Positions 21,546 to 32,557 of a stretch of DNA of 64,000 nucleotides are shown one piece after another. Made by a program: the position numbers and the translations under genes. Under the pieces are notes generated by a model, which was not told the DNA's origin, ran no database searches, and worked only from the letters and a program-made list of their open reading frames with translations. Numbering within the stretch: position 1 is the stretch's first letter; each line of letters begins with the position of its first letter. Location of the stretch: NCBI RefSeq assembly GCF_000299355.1, contig NC_018664.1, positions 310,001-374,000 of the forward strand. Direction: 5' to 3'. The stretch comes from Gottschalkia acidurici 9a (GTDB lineage Bacteria; Bacillota; Clostridia; Tissierellales; Gottschalkiaceae).

Positions 21546-22181
21546 CTATATTTTTTGTAATCCCTTATTAAAAACTAACCTGTATATAATCTCTTCTAAA
21601 AGGGTTACTAGACTACTAGTTATAAAATATATTCCTAAGGCCACAGGGCTTCTAGACGTTAACATAATTGACATTATAAGAATACTTATTATGTTCTGTT
21701 TTAAAGATATATTTGGATTAGATAACTTTAAAAAACTTATATAGTTTAATAAAGAAGGTGCTATAGAAATTAAAGCATATATAATGGGAATTATATAATA
21801 TGTGTCATAACTTTTTAAACTTGAGACCCATGGAACTAATATTGAGCCTGAATCTATATTTATGGCTTTAACAATTTTAAACAAACTCATTAGAATAGGT
21901 ATTTGAAGTAAAATAGTGAAGCAACCAAATAAGCTTTTGCTATTTTCAGTATAATATTTACTTAGTTCTTCATTCATTTTCTTTTCGTCATTTTTATATT
22001 CTTCTTTTATCTTATTAATTCCATTTGAAAAATCACCTCGTTTAGACATAGATATCTTTTGCTTTATAGATAATGGAATTAATAAAAATTTTACAGAGAT
22101 AGTTAGCAAAGCTATTGATAAACCCCAGTCGTTAGTAAAGGTAAATAATATATTTAAAATACTACTTAATAAATTAGACAT
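21546..22181 (-). CDS. YidC/Oxa1/SpoIIIJ-family membrane insertase, short divergent form
   Basis: 211 residues with about five membrane segments and a charged cytoplasmic hairpin (about 48-80) after the first, as in YidC. It is shorter than usual SpoIIIJ/YidC (about 250) and has no lipoprotein signal Cys. The conserved Arg in the hydrophilic groove of the first core helix appears to be Lys (TISVKFLLIP), a notable change at a key residue. TAGGAGGAG precedes the ATG. It follows a small membrane-protein gene by 50 bases, so it may be an accessory insertase dedicated to that partner. No rnpA/rpmH context, so this is not the housekeeping copy. Confidence 0.85.
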   Translation of the reverse strand: MSNLLSSILNILFTFTNDWGLSIALLTISVKFLLIPLSIKQKISMSKRGDFSNGINKIKEEYKNDEKKMNEELSKYYTENSKSLFGCFTILLQIPILMSLFKIVKAINIDSGSILVPWVSSLKSYDTYYIIPIIYALISIAPSLLNYISFLKLSNPNISLKQNIISILIMSIMLTSRSPVALGIYFITSSLVTLLEEIIYRLVFNKGLQKI

Positions 22182-22231
22182 AAAAATCTCCTCCTAAATT
22201 AATTTTGAGTAAGAAATATTATATCTAATAG

Positions 22232-22459
22232 TTAAGCTGGAAAATAAAAGCGCCAAATCTCATACTTTTCATACGGTATATAGTCCATCTTTTCTAGATA
22301 TATATTGTAATTTAAGAATCTATTACTCTCTGCTTCATAGTTAATTATATTTTTAAATATAATTGGTGATTTCATAGAGCTTATTGCAATATATCCTATA
22401 GAAATAAAACATATATAGAACAGTATAAAACTTAGGAGATATAAGTATTCAAGGTTCAT
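22232..22459 (-). CDS. Small membrane protein of unknown function
   Basis: 75 residues: one hydrophobic segment (about 5-28) followed by a polar, Tyr-rich tail (KMDYIPYEKYEIW). I do not recognise a family. AAGGAGAC before the ATG supports translation. It is the first gene of a two-gene minus-strand unit with the YidC-like gene, so it may be a client or partner of that insertase. The 265-base divergent region 22460-22724 should hold promoters for this unit and for pcrA; no clear operator is visible. Confidence 0.6.
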   Translation of the reverse strand: MNLEYLYLLSFILFYICFISIGYIAISSMKSPIIFKNIINYEAESNRFLNYNIYLEKMDYIPYEKYEIWRFYFPA

Positions 22460-22724
22460 GGTAAAGTCTCCTTAAAAAATATTAGTTAACTATAAACTTA
22501 CAAGTATTATATTACATATTGTAGCTGATAACAACGACATATAAAAGATATATTAGAGTAATAGACAGGAAAAGATAATTAAAAATAGAATGTATAAGTG
22601 GACTTAAATAATCTATAGTTAGTTAAATATAAATATAGAGTTAGAACAAATGTTTTTTAAAATGCAAAAATAGATAAAATTATATATAATATCATATATA
22701 CGAGTTACGAAAGGAGAAAATCAA

Positions 22725-25700
22725 ATGAATTTTCTAGATGGAATGAATGACAGACAAAAGGAAGCTGTACTTGCTACTGAGGGACCCCTTTTAGTCCTTG
22801 CAGGAGCAGGTAGTGGTAAAACTAGAGTGTTAACTTATAGAATAGCACACTTAATAGAAGAAAAAGGTGTAAGTCCTTATAGTATATTAACACTTACATT
22901 TACAAATAAAGCTGCTAATGAAATGAAAGAAAGAATAAAAAAACTTATAGGTGATAGAGTAGATGACGTATGGGCAGGAACTTTTCACTCTATCTGTGTG
23001 AGAATTTTAAGAAGAGATATAGATAAGATTGGATATGATAGAAGTTTTGTAATATATGATACTACAGATCAAAAAACTTTAGTTAAAGACTGTATAAAAG
23101 AAAAAGATCTGAATGAAAAAATGTATGATCCAAACTCAATGCTAAATTTTATAAGTTCTCAGAAAGACAAGCTTATTTCGCCAGAGATGTATATAAAGGA
23201 AAACGATGGAGATTTTAGAGAAAGACAAAAAGGAGAACTTTATGCGCTCTATCAGAAGAAACTCAAAGTAAATAATGCACTAGATTTTGATGATCTTATA
23301 GGGAAAACTATAGAGCTACTAAAAGATAATCCAGATGTATTAGAATACTACCAAAATAAGTTTAAATATATTCTTGTAGATGAGTACCAAGATACTAATA
23401 GAGCTCAATACACTTTAATAAGACTATTATCAGAAAGATATAAGAATATTTGCGTAGTTGGCGATGACGATCAATGCTTAGTTGAGGGCATGAAAGTTAA
23501 CACTCCAAATGGTGAAATTCCTATAGAAAAGCTTTTAGAAAACGATAAAGTGTATTCTCCTTCTGGATGGGGAAAAGTTATGGAAGGAAGTATTAATAAA
23601 GTTATAAAAAAAGAATATAATGGATCTATAGTTAATATAAAAACTAAATCCGGAAAAGAGATAAAACTTACTCCAAATCATATAACTTTTGCTAAATTAA
23701 ATCCTGAAGTAGGAATATATTATGTATATTTAATGTATAAGAAGGAATTAGGATATAGGATTGGACAAACTCAAGGGGTAAGATCTAAAAGAAAAGGCGA
23801 TATCTGTAATGGATTAGCTGTTAGACTTAATCAGGAAAATGCAGACAAGATATGGATATTAAAAGTTTGTGAAAGCAAAGAAGATGCATCATATTATGAA
23901 CAATTATATGCTTTCAAATACAATATACCTACAGTTTTATTCCATCCAAGATCAAGAAGAATTAACTTTAATCAAGAGTATATAAATCGTCTATATAGTG
24001 AGATAGATACTCACAATAACGTGATAAAACTTATGGAAGATTTAATGGTATTTGAAGAATACCCACATCATAGGGCAGGTGCTGTAATAAGAAATAATAC
24101 CTTTAGAAGATTAGTAAAACTAACGTTTTTTGGAGGCAGAGTAACAGGGGAAGAATCAGGATGGCATAGTCATAGAATATGCTTGAATACTTCAGGGGAA
24201 GAATTAAGAGAAAAGGCAGAATCTTCAAAATTTCCAGTAAGAGATGGAAAAAGAGAAACATGGAGGGTAGAGACTGAAAGAAAAGATTATGATGAGATAA
24301 ATGAATATGCTAAAAAGCTAATGGCTTTGCATGATGATTTAGAAGTAGATAGAAGGACTAAACTAACAGAAGATACAGCATTTAATTATATGCCGGCTTC
24401 TCATATAAAGCCTTCTATGAGTATTGCAGTACTTGAAGACAATAAAATAAAAGAGGACATAGTAGAAGAAGTTATTATAGAAGAATATAATGGATTCGTT
24501 TATGATATATCAGTGCCAAACTTTAGACAATATATATCTCAGGGAATAGTAGTTCATAACTCAATATATGGATGGAGAGGAGCAGATATAAGAAATATAC
24601 TAGATTTCGAAAAAGACTATCCTCAATCTAAAACTATAAAATTAGAACAAAACTATCGTTCAACAAAAACTATATTAAATGCTGCGAATTCAGTTATAGG
24701 AAATAACTTAGGTAGAAAAGGAAAAGATCTGTGGACTTCTAATGAAGATGGTAACTGTATCAATATATATAATGCATCAGACGAGCATAGTGAGTCGCAA
24801 TTCATAGTATCAAAGATAAAGGAAATAGTAGAAGAAAAAAGCTTAAATGACTTTGCTATACTTTATAGAACAAATGCCCAATCACGTGTAGTAGAGGAAA
24901 GTTTGATGAGATCCAATATACCTTATAGAATTGTAGGAGGATTAAAATTCTACGATAGAAAGGAAATAAAGGATATAGTAGCTTATCTAAGAGTTATTCA
25001 AAATCCTGTGGACAATATTAGTTTAAAAAGAATAATAAATACTCCTAAAAGAGGGATAGGTAAAACTACAATAGATAAAGTAGAGAGCTATAGTGTAGAA
25101 AAAGGGGAAAGCATGTATAGTGTTATGATAGATGCAGAAGAAATACCAGGGCTTTCTCAAAGAGCTGTTAATAACTTAAAAGACTTCATATCAAATATCG
25201 GAAAATTCATGGCTATGAAAGAATTATTAGGAGTAAAATCTTTGATAGAGAATGTAATAGATTCAACTGGATATATAAGAGAACTAGAACAAGAAGATAC
25301 AATAGAAGCAAGAGGTAGAATAGAAAATATAGAAGAGTTCTTATCTGTTGCTATAGACTATGAAAATAGCAGTGAGGAAAGCAACTTAGAAGATTTTCTA
25401 GCTAATATATCACTTCTTTCAGATATAGATAGATTAGATGAAGAAGAAACAGATACAGTTACACTTATGACTCTACACAGTGCGAAAGGTCTTGAATTCC
25501 CAATAGTATTTATGGTCGGAATGGAGGAAGGTCTATTTCCTTCATCAAGAGCACTTACAGATGAAAATCAATTAGAAGAAGAGAGAAGACTTTGTTATGT
25601 AGGTATAACTAGAGCAGAACAAGAGCTTTTCATGACTTACTCTAACCAACGTATGCTATATGGAAAAACTAACTATAATATACCTTCGAGATTTTTAAGA

Positions 25701-26018
25701 GAGTTACCAGAAAACTTAGTTGAAGGTTGTAATAAAGATAAATCCATTATTAAAGATATAAATAAGGCGAGTAATATGGGAAGTACAAGTAGTAAATATT
25801 TTAAAGGATTTGCTATTGAATATAAAAAACCTGAACCTAAGAAAGTAAGTGGAGCGGGAAAAATAAGCACGGGTTCAAAAGTAAAGCATAAATCATGGGG
25901 AGTAGGAACTGTAGTACAAGTAAAAGGTGAAGGAGACAGTACCGAGGTAACTGTAGCATTTGAAAGTCAGGGAATTAAAAAGATTATGTTAGCCTATGCA
26001 CCTATAGAAGTTATATAA
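22725..26018 (+). CDS. pcrA: ATP-dependent DNA helicase PcrA/UvrD, interrupted in frame by an intein
   Basis: 1097 residues as encoded; removing residues 251-612 leaves a 735-residue helicase, the normal PcrA length. Helicase motifs: Walker A AGAGSGKT (26-33), VDEYQDTN motif II, the Q/GDDDQ-SIYGWRGA motif III split by the intein, QNYRST motif IV, TLHSAKGLEFP motif V and GITRAEQ motif VI. The C-terminal Tudor-like segment (KHKSWGVGTVVQV) binds RNA polymerase in relatives. It unwinds DNA in repair and replication conflicts. The gene starts a pcrA-ligA-gatCAB array common in clostridia. Confidence 0.96.
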   Translation: MNFLDGMNDRQKEAVLATEGPLLVLAGAGSGKTRVLTYRIAHLIEEKGVSPYSILTLTFTNKAANEMKERIKKLIGDRVDDVWAGTFHSICVRILRRDIDKIGYDRSFVIYDTTDQKTLVKDCIKEKDLNEKMYDPNSMLNFISSQKDKLISPEMYIKENDGDFRERQKGELYALYQKKLKVNNALDFDDLIGKTIELLKDNPDVLEYYQNKFKYILVDEYQDTNRAQYTLIRLLSERYKNICVVGDDDQCLVEGMKVNTPNGEIPIEKLLENDKVYSPSGWGKVMEGSINKVIKKEYNGSIVNIKTKSGKEIKLTPNHITFAKLNPEVGIYYVYLMYKKELGYRIGQTQGVRSKRKGDICNGLAVRLNQENADKIWILKVCESKEDASYYEQLYAFKYNIPTVLFHPRSRRINFNQEYINRLYSEIDTHNNVIKLMEDLMVFEEYPHHRAGAVIRNNTFRRLVKLTFFGGRVTGEESGWHSHRICLNTSGEELREKAESSKFPVRDGKRETWRVETERKDYDEINEYAKKLMALHDDLEVDRRTKLTEDTAFNYMPASHIKPSMSIAVLEDNKIKEDIVEEVIIEEYNGFVYDISVPNFRQYISQGIVVHNSIYGWRGADIRNILDFEKDYPQSKTIKLEQNYRSTKTILNAANSVIGNNLGRKGKDLWTSNEDGNCINIYNASDEHSESQFIVSKIKEIVEEKSLNDFAILYRTNAQSRVVEESLMRSNIPYRIVGGLKFYDRKEIKDIVAYLRVIQNPVDNISLKRIINTPKRGIGKTTIDKVESYSVEKGESMYSVMIDAEEIPGLSQRAVNNLKDFISNIGKFMAMKELLGVKSLIENVIDSTGYIRELEQEDTIEARGRIENIEEFLSVAIDYENSSEESNLEDFLANISLLSDIDRLDEEETDTVTLMTLHSAKGLEFPIVFMVGMEEGLFPSSRALTDENQLEEERRLCYVGITRAEQELFMTYSNQRMLYGKTNYNIPSRFLRELPENLVEGCNKDKSIIKDINKASNMGSTSSKYFKGFAIEYKKPEPKKVSGAGKISTGSKVKHKSWGVGTVVQVKGEGDSTEVTVAFESQGIKKIMLAYAPIEVI
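23475..24560 (+). other. Intein in PcrA with GIY-YIG-like endonuclease insert
   Basis: The 362-residue insert starts with Cys (C251, CLVEGMKV) and ends His-Asn, followed by Ser of the host (VVHN|S), the standard splice-junction residues. Block B (TPNH at intein 66-69) and blocks F/G (VYDISVPNFRQY and the final VVHN) are present. Between them, GIY (intein 80-82), YRIG (94-97), Arg-rich GLAVRLNQE and a conserved Glu in YYEQLY (141-145) resemble a GIY-YIG nuclease, not the more usual LAGLIDADG type. It sits in the ATPase motif III of the helicase, a conserved site typical for inteins. Confidence 0.9.
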
Positions 26019-26048
26019 TGTAAATTTAAAAAGTTATTATTATAAATG

Positions 26049-28203
<2,155 letters not shown>

Positions 28204-28231
28204 ATATGTGAAAGGAGTAACCACTTCTAAT

Positions 28232-28528
28232 ATGACTAAAGAAGATATAAAAAATTTAGCTCAAGTTGCTAAACTAGAGTTAAATGAAACAGAATTAGAA
28301 GAATATTATAAAGATTTCAATGATCTTTTAAAGAATATTGATAAAATCAAGGAAATTGATCTAGATAAAAAAATAGAAGATTGTAATGACAGATTTAATA
28401 ATAGCGGAAATATGGAAGAATTTCTAAGAGAAGATAAAGTTTTAGAATCAATGAAAAGAGAAGATATTTTATCCAATACTATAGATGTAGAGAATGGATA
28501 TATTAAGGTTCTAGCAAGAAAGGAGTAA
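28232..28528 (+). CDS. gatC: Asp-tRNA(Asn)/Glu-tRNA(Gln) amidotransferase subunit C
   Basis: 98 residues with the GatC pattern: N-terminal MTKEDIKNLAQVAKLEL and the region around residue 60-85 that wraps GatA. It stabilises the GatA-GatB pair. The frame extends upstream to a GTG at 28190, overlapping ligA, but homology and AAAGGAG at 28211-28217 favour the ATG at 28232 despite the long 14-base spacing. The typical 'D.LREDEV' end is present as FLREDKVLES. Confidence 0.88.
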   Translation: MTKEDIKNLAQVAKLELNETELEEYYKDFNDLLKNIDKIKEIDLDKKIEDCNDRFNNSGNMEEFLREDKVLESMKREDILSNTIDVENGYIKVLARKE

Positions 28529-28532
28529 TAAA

Positions 28533-29849
28533 TTGGATACCTTGATGAATAGTACTATATATAATTTAAAAGAAAAACTTATGAAAAGAGAAGTATCCTC
28601 AGTAGAAATAGTAAAACATTATTTATCTAAGATTGAGGTAAATAATGATAGAACTAAAGAGTTTATTACAATAAATAAACAAGAAGCAATATCAAATGCT
28701 AAAAAGTCCGATATGAAAATAAAAAATAGGGAAAACATAGGACTACTAGAAGGAATACCAGTATCTATAAAAGACAATATATCAGTAAAAGGTATGAAAT
28801 TAACTTGTGGATCTAAACTGCTAAGAAATTTTATATCACCTTATGATGCTACATTAGTTAAAAGATTAAAAAATCAAGGTGCAATAATAATAGGAAAAAC
28901 TAATATGAATGAATTTGACATACCATCACATGGGAGTTCAGCTCGTGATATTTCTAAATATAGTATTAACTCTAGTCAAACTCCACTTTTTATAGGCTCA
29001 TTTACAGATGGGTCTATAGCTGATGCCTCAGGTTATTGGTTCAGACCCACATATGGACTTATCTCTAGGTATGGAGTAGTCCCTTACTCTAACACATTAG
29101 ACTATATAATGACTAAAACTAAAGATGTAAAGGATTTAGGGTTAGTTCTAGATATATTATCAGGATATGATGAGTTAGACTCAACTTCAATAAAAACAGA
29201 AAAAATAGATTATATAAGCTTGTTTTCTGAAGATTCACTAAAAAAAATAGAGAATATGAAGATAGGATTACCTAAAGAATATTTTGATAGTGAGATAGGC
29301 AATAAGAAAAAAGAAAAAGTATTAAATATTGTACAAAATCTAGAGAAGTTAGGGGCAAAAATAGAAGAAATATCACTACCATATATAGAATACTCAGAAC
29401 AATTATGTAAGATAATATCAAGTGCAGAGGCAAGCTCAAATTTATCTAGATTTGATGGTATAAGATACGGAACTAGGACAGAGAGCTATGAATCTATAGA
29501 TGATTTAATAATAAAGACTAGAAGTGAAGGGTTAAGTAATGAAGTTAAAAAAAATATATTATTAGGAACTTACTTTTTGAGTTCATGTAATAATAATGAT
29601 TATTACGATAGGGCTATTAAATTAAAAAATATGATAACGAAAGAAATTTATAATATATTCAATAAAATAGATGTAATTGTATGTCCTGGTGATAATATGA
29701 ACTATACGAGTCTATCAGGAATACCGACAATATCTATTCCATGTGGAGATGTGAGTATGCAGATAACAGGCGATAAATTTAGAGAAAAAGAAATATTAAG
29801 AATAGCTTACTTATGCGATAAGCTCTTCACGAAGAATTTCAATAGCTAA
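28533..29849 (+). CDS. gatA: GatA-family amidase, divergent, lacking the cis-Ser loop
   Basis: 438 residues compared with about 485 for normal GatA. The catalytic Lys (K80 in VSIKDN) and a Ser in the position of the nucleophile (S161 in GSFTDGS; usual GSDTGGS) are present. The glycine/serine-rich loop GGSSGGSAAAVAAG that carries the cis-Ser is missing: about 22 residues are lost between NMNEF (124-128) and RPTYG (171-175). RQPA after the nucleophile is replaced by ADAS, and about 25 residues are lost near the C-terminus. Flanking motifs (SSEASSNLSRFDGIRYG) are well conserved, and the frame is uninterrupted. Ammonia release from glutamine is doubtful. The start is TTG at 28533 behind AAGGAG. 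Confidence 0.85.
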   Translation: MDTLMNSTIYNLKEKLMKREVSSVEIVKHYLSKIEVNNDRTKEFITINKQEAISNAKKSDMKIKNRENIGLLEGIPVSIKDNISVKGMKLTCGSKLLRNFISPYDATLVKRLKNQGAIIIGKTNMNEFDIPSHGSSARDISKYSINSSQTPLFIGSFTDGSIADASGYWFRPTYGLISRYGVVPYSNTLDYIMTKTKDVKDLGLVLDILSGYDELDSTSIKTEKIDYISLFSEDSLKKIENMKIGLPKEYFDSEIGNKKKEKVLNIVQNLEKLGAKIEEISLPYIEYSEQLCKIISSAEASSNLSRFDGIRYGTRTESYESIDDLIIKTRSEGLSNEVKKNILLGTYFLSSCNNNDYYDRAIKLKNMITKEIYNIFNKIDVIVCPGDNMNYTSLSGIPTISIPCGDVSMQITGDKFREKEILRIAYLCDKLFTKNFNS

Positions 29850-29890
29850 GATATATTAAGCTTACCATAAAGAAGAGAGGATGAAAAATA

Positions 29891-31315
29891 ATGAGTTATG
29901 AAGTATTAATAGGTCTTGAAATACATATAGAGCTAAAAACTAAAAGTAAGATATTTTGTAGATGCTCTACTGAATTTGGAAGAGAGCCAAATACTCAGAC
30001 TTGTCCAGTATGTCTAGGGTTACCTGGGATACTTCCCATGCTCAATAAGAAAGTAGTAGAGTATGGTATAATGGCAGGATTAGCCTTGAATTGCAACATA
30101 TCAGAAAAAATAGATATGGATAGAAAAAATTACTTTTATCCAGACTTAGTAAAAGGATTTCAAACTACTCAATACTTTAACCCATTATGCAAAGATGGAT
30201 ACATAGAACTAAATAGTGAAGACATAGATAAAAAAATAAGAATAAAGAGAATACATATAGAGGAAGATACAGGAAAAACAATATATGATGAAAAGGGAAA
30301 CTTATACTTAGATTATAACAGAAGTGGAGTTCCCCTTATAGAAGTAGTAACTGAACCAGATATAAATTCTTCTAAAGAGTTACAACTTTTTCTAAATAAA
30401 TTAAAGTCAATAATAGAGTATACTGAAATATCTGACTGTAAGATGGAAGAGGGATCACTTAGATGTGATGTAAATATTAATCTCATAGATAAAAATACTA
30501 ATAAAAAGACTGAAATATCAGAACTCAAAAATTTGAACTCTTTTAGATCTATAATAAGAGCCACAGAATATGAGATAAATAGGCATACGCTTTTATTGAA
30601 AAACGGAGAAATAGGAAATAAAGAAACTAGAAGATGGGATGAAGGTGAAAGCAAAACTTATTTAATGAGAAAAAAAGATAGTGTAGAAAACTATATGTAC
30701 TTCCATGAGGGTGATATAAAAGAAGTATTGGTAGATAAAGAATTAATATCTAATATAAGAAAGAAGTTACCAGAGTTTAGCTGGGAAAAAAAAGAGCGTT
30801 TTATTAAATATTACAATCTTCCAGAATACGATTCTGAAATATTAACTAATAATAAATATTTATCTGTACTATTTGAAAGCACGAATAAATATACAAATGA
30901 CCCTAAGAGTACGAGCAATTGGATAATGGGAGATGTAATTAGAAGACTAAATGAAGACAATATAGACGTTTTGGATGTAAAATTTAAGCCAGAAGACTTA
31001 GCGGAACTTATAAATATGGTTAATAATAGAGAGATCAGTAATAACGCAGGTAAAAAGGTCTTAAAAGTAATGTTTGAAGAAAATAAAAAGCCAAGAGAAA
31101 TAATAAATCGACTAGGATTATCTCAAATAAATGATGAGGAAAAACTAAAAGATATAGTAAAAGCAATTGTTTTAGAAAATGAACAATCAGTAGAAGAATA
31201 CAGGAATGGAAAAGAAAGAGTATTGGGATTTTTAATAGGACAAGTAATGAAAGAAACTAAAGGAAAGGCTAATCCTAAAAAAGTAAATAAAATCTTATTA
31301 TCGTATATCAATTGA
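29891..31315 (+). CDS. gatB: Asp/Glu-tRNA amidotransferase subunit B
   Basis: 474 residues, normal length: GatB kinase/catalytic domain (1-290) with GLEIHIELKT, four zinc-type Cys (CRC ... CPVC), DRKNYFYPD and the C-terminal YqeY-like tRNA-binding tail ending GKANPKKVNKIL. It phosphorylates misacylated Glu-tRNA(Gln) or Asp-tRNA(Asn) and transfers ammonia brought from GatA. Some usual motifs differ: YFHEGDI where YFPEPDL is standard, and HIEEDTGK for HxEEDAGK. It is thus a somewhat diverged partner of the unusual GatA upstream. Possibly a second paralogous GatCAB, as some clostridia have two. Confidence 0.93.
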   Translation: MSYEVLIGLEIHIELKTKSKIFCRCSTEFGREPNTQTCPVCLGLPGILPMLNKKVVEYGIMAGLALNCNISEKIDMDRKNYFYPDLVKGFQTTQYFNPLCKDGYIELNSEDIDKKIRIKRIHIEEDTGKTIYDEKGNLYLDYNRSGVPLIEVVTEPDINSSKELQLFLNKLKSIIEYTEISDCKMEEGSLRCDVNINLIDKNTNKKTEISELKNLNSFRSIIRATEYEINRHTLLLKNGEIGNKETRRWDEGESKTYLMRKKDSVENYMYFHEGDIKEVLVDKELISNIRKKLPEFSWEKKERFIKYYNLPEYDSEILTNNKYLSVLFESTNKYTNDPKSTSNWIMGDVIRRLNEDNIDVLDVKFKPEDLAELINMVNNREISNNAGKKVLKVMFEENKKPREIINRLGLSQINDEEKLKDIVKAIVLENEQSVEEYRNGKERVLGFLIGQVMKETKGKANPKKVNKILLSYIN

Positions 31316-31620
31316 TGAATTATTATAAGTAATATTGAGAAAATATTAACGACATTATGTCATCAAATATATAAAAAACTATATCAAACGACAAAAAACG
31401 ATAAAATATACTAAAAATATGAGTAAATATTCAGTAGTTAACATAAGGAAATTTTTAAAAGCTAAAAAAAGATTGACTGGCAATTATCAATATTATATCA
31501 TTAAACTTAGTATGTTCTAAATTTATCTGTATGATTTAAATGTCATTTTTTAACTTTTATGATATGAAAAAGACATATAAATATGAAAAAATATAAAAAA
31601 AGACTTGGAGGTGTTTCAAT
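31316..31620 (+). promoter_or_regulatory. Intergenic region with promoter for the opp operon
   Basis: TTGACT (31473-31478) and TATCAT (31496-31501) with a 17-base spacer form a good sigma-A promoter about 120 bases before oppB. No gene or clear operator is visible in the remaining AT-rich sequence. Confidence 0.65.
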
Positions 31621-32541
31621 GTGTTAAAGTATTCTCTTAAAAGAGGCGTAATATCTTTACTAACAATATGGGTTATTATAACTATAACTTTTTTTCTAAT
31701 GCACTCAATACCTGGTGATCCTTTTACAGACCAGAAAAAGATACCACCAGAGATAATGGCGAATTTAGAGGCTAAATATGGGTTAGATAAGCCACTTATA
31801 GTTCAGTATGGTATTTACTTAAAAAATTTACTACAAGGTGACTTAGGAGATTCAATGAAGTATAAGTCAAGATCTGTAACAAGTATACTCACAACTGGAT
31901 TTCCTGTATCGGCTAAATTAGGAGTTGTGTCAGCAGTTGTTGGAGCAGGTTTAGGAGTTGTAGGCGGTATAATAGCAGCACTTAATAGAGGGAAAAAGTT
32001 TGATTACTTTATAATAATTCTTGCAGTTATAGGGGTATCCGTACCCAGTTTCGTGTTCGCAGCACTATTTCAATACTGGTTTGGAAATAAGCTAGGATGG
32101 TTCCCGGTTGCTAGATGGGGAACAATAGCACACTATGTATTACCTGTAATGGCATTAGGATTTAGTATGGTAGCATATATAGCTAGAATGATGAGAACTA
32201 GTATGCTTGATGTTTTAGGGCAAGATTATATAAAAACTGCCAAAGCTAAAGGTCTTTCGCAAAGTAGCATAATAATAAAACATACTATCAGAAATGCAAT
32301 ATTACCTATCATAACTATACTTGGAGCACTTATAGCAGGAGTGGTTGTAGGATCATTCGTAATTGAATCAATATTCGCAATTCCTGGAATAGGTAAATAC
32401 TATGTTCAAAGTATTCAGCAGAATGACTATACGCTTATATTAGGAACAACTGTATTCTACTCAACAATACTAGTAGTGATGATGTATGTAATAGATATAG
32501 TCTATGGATTGGTAGACCCTAGAATTAAACTAGATAAGTAA
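31621..32541 (+). CDS. oppB: Oligopeptide/dipeptide ABC transporter permease OppB/DppB
   Basis: 306 residues, six membrane segments, with the N-terminal KRGVISLLTIWVIITITFFLMHSIPGDPF typical of OppB compressed here to its hallmark SIPGDPF (about 31-37). The EAA loop (RNAILPIITILG) contacts the ATPases. The start is GTG at 31621 after GGAGG (31607-31611); the overlapping ATG at 31619 runs straight into a stop. First gene of oppBCDFA. Confidence 0.94.
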   Translation: MLKYSLKRGVISLLTIWVIITITFFLMHSIPGDPFTDQKKIPPEIMANLEAKYGLDKPLIVQYGIYLKNLLQGDLGDSMKYKSRSVTSILTTGFPVSAKLGVVSAVVGAGLGVVGGIIAALNRGKKFDYFIIILAVIGVSVPSFVFAALFQYWFGNKLGWFPVARWGTIAHYVLPVMALGFSMVAYIARMMRTSMLDVLGQDYIKTAKAKGLSQSSIIIKHTIRNAILPIITILGALIAGVVVGSFVIESIFAIPGIGKYYVQSIQQNDYTLILGTTVFYSTILVVMMYVIDIVYGLVDPRIKLDK

Positions 32542-32557
32542 TGGAAAGCAGGTGAAA

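Noticed and set aside
28921-29050. Compensating frameshifts as cause of the missing GatA loop
   Set aside because: Alternative frames were read and do not restore GGSSGGSAAA; the codons on both sides align in frame with normal GatA, so the loop is really absent.
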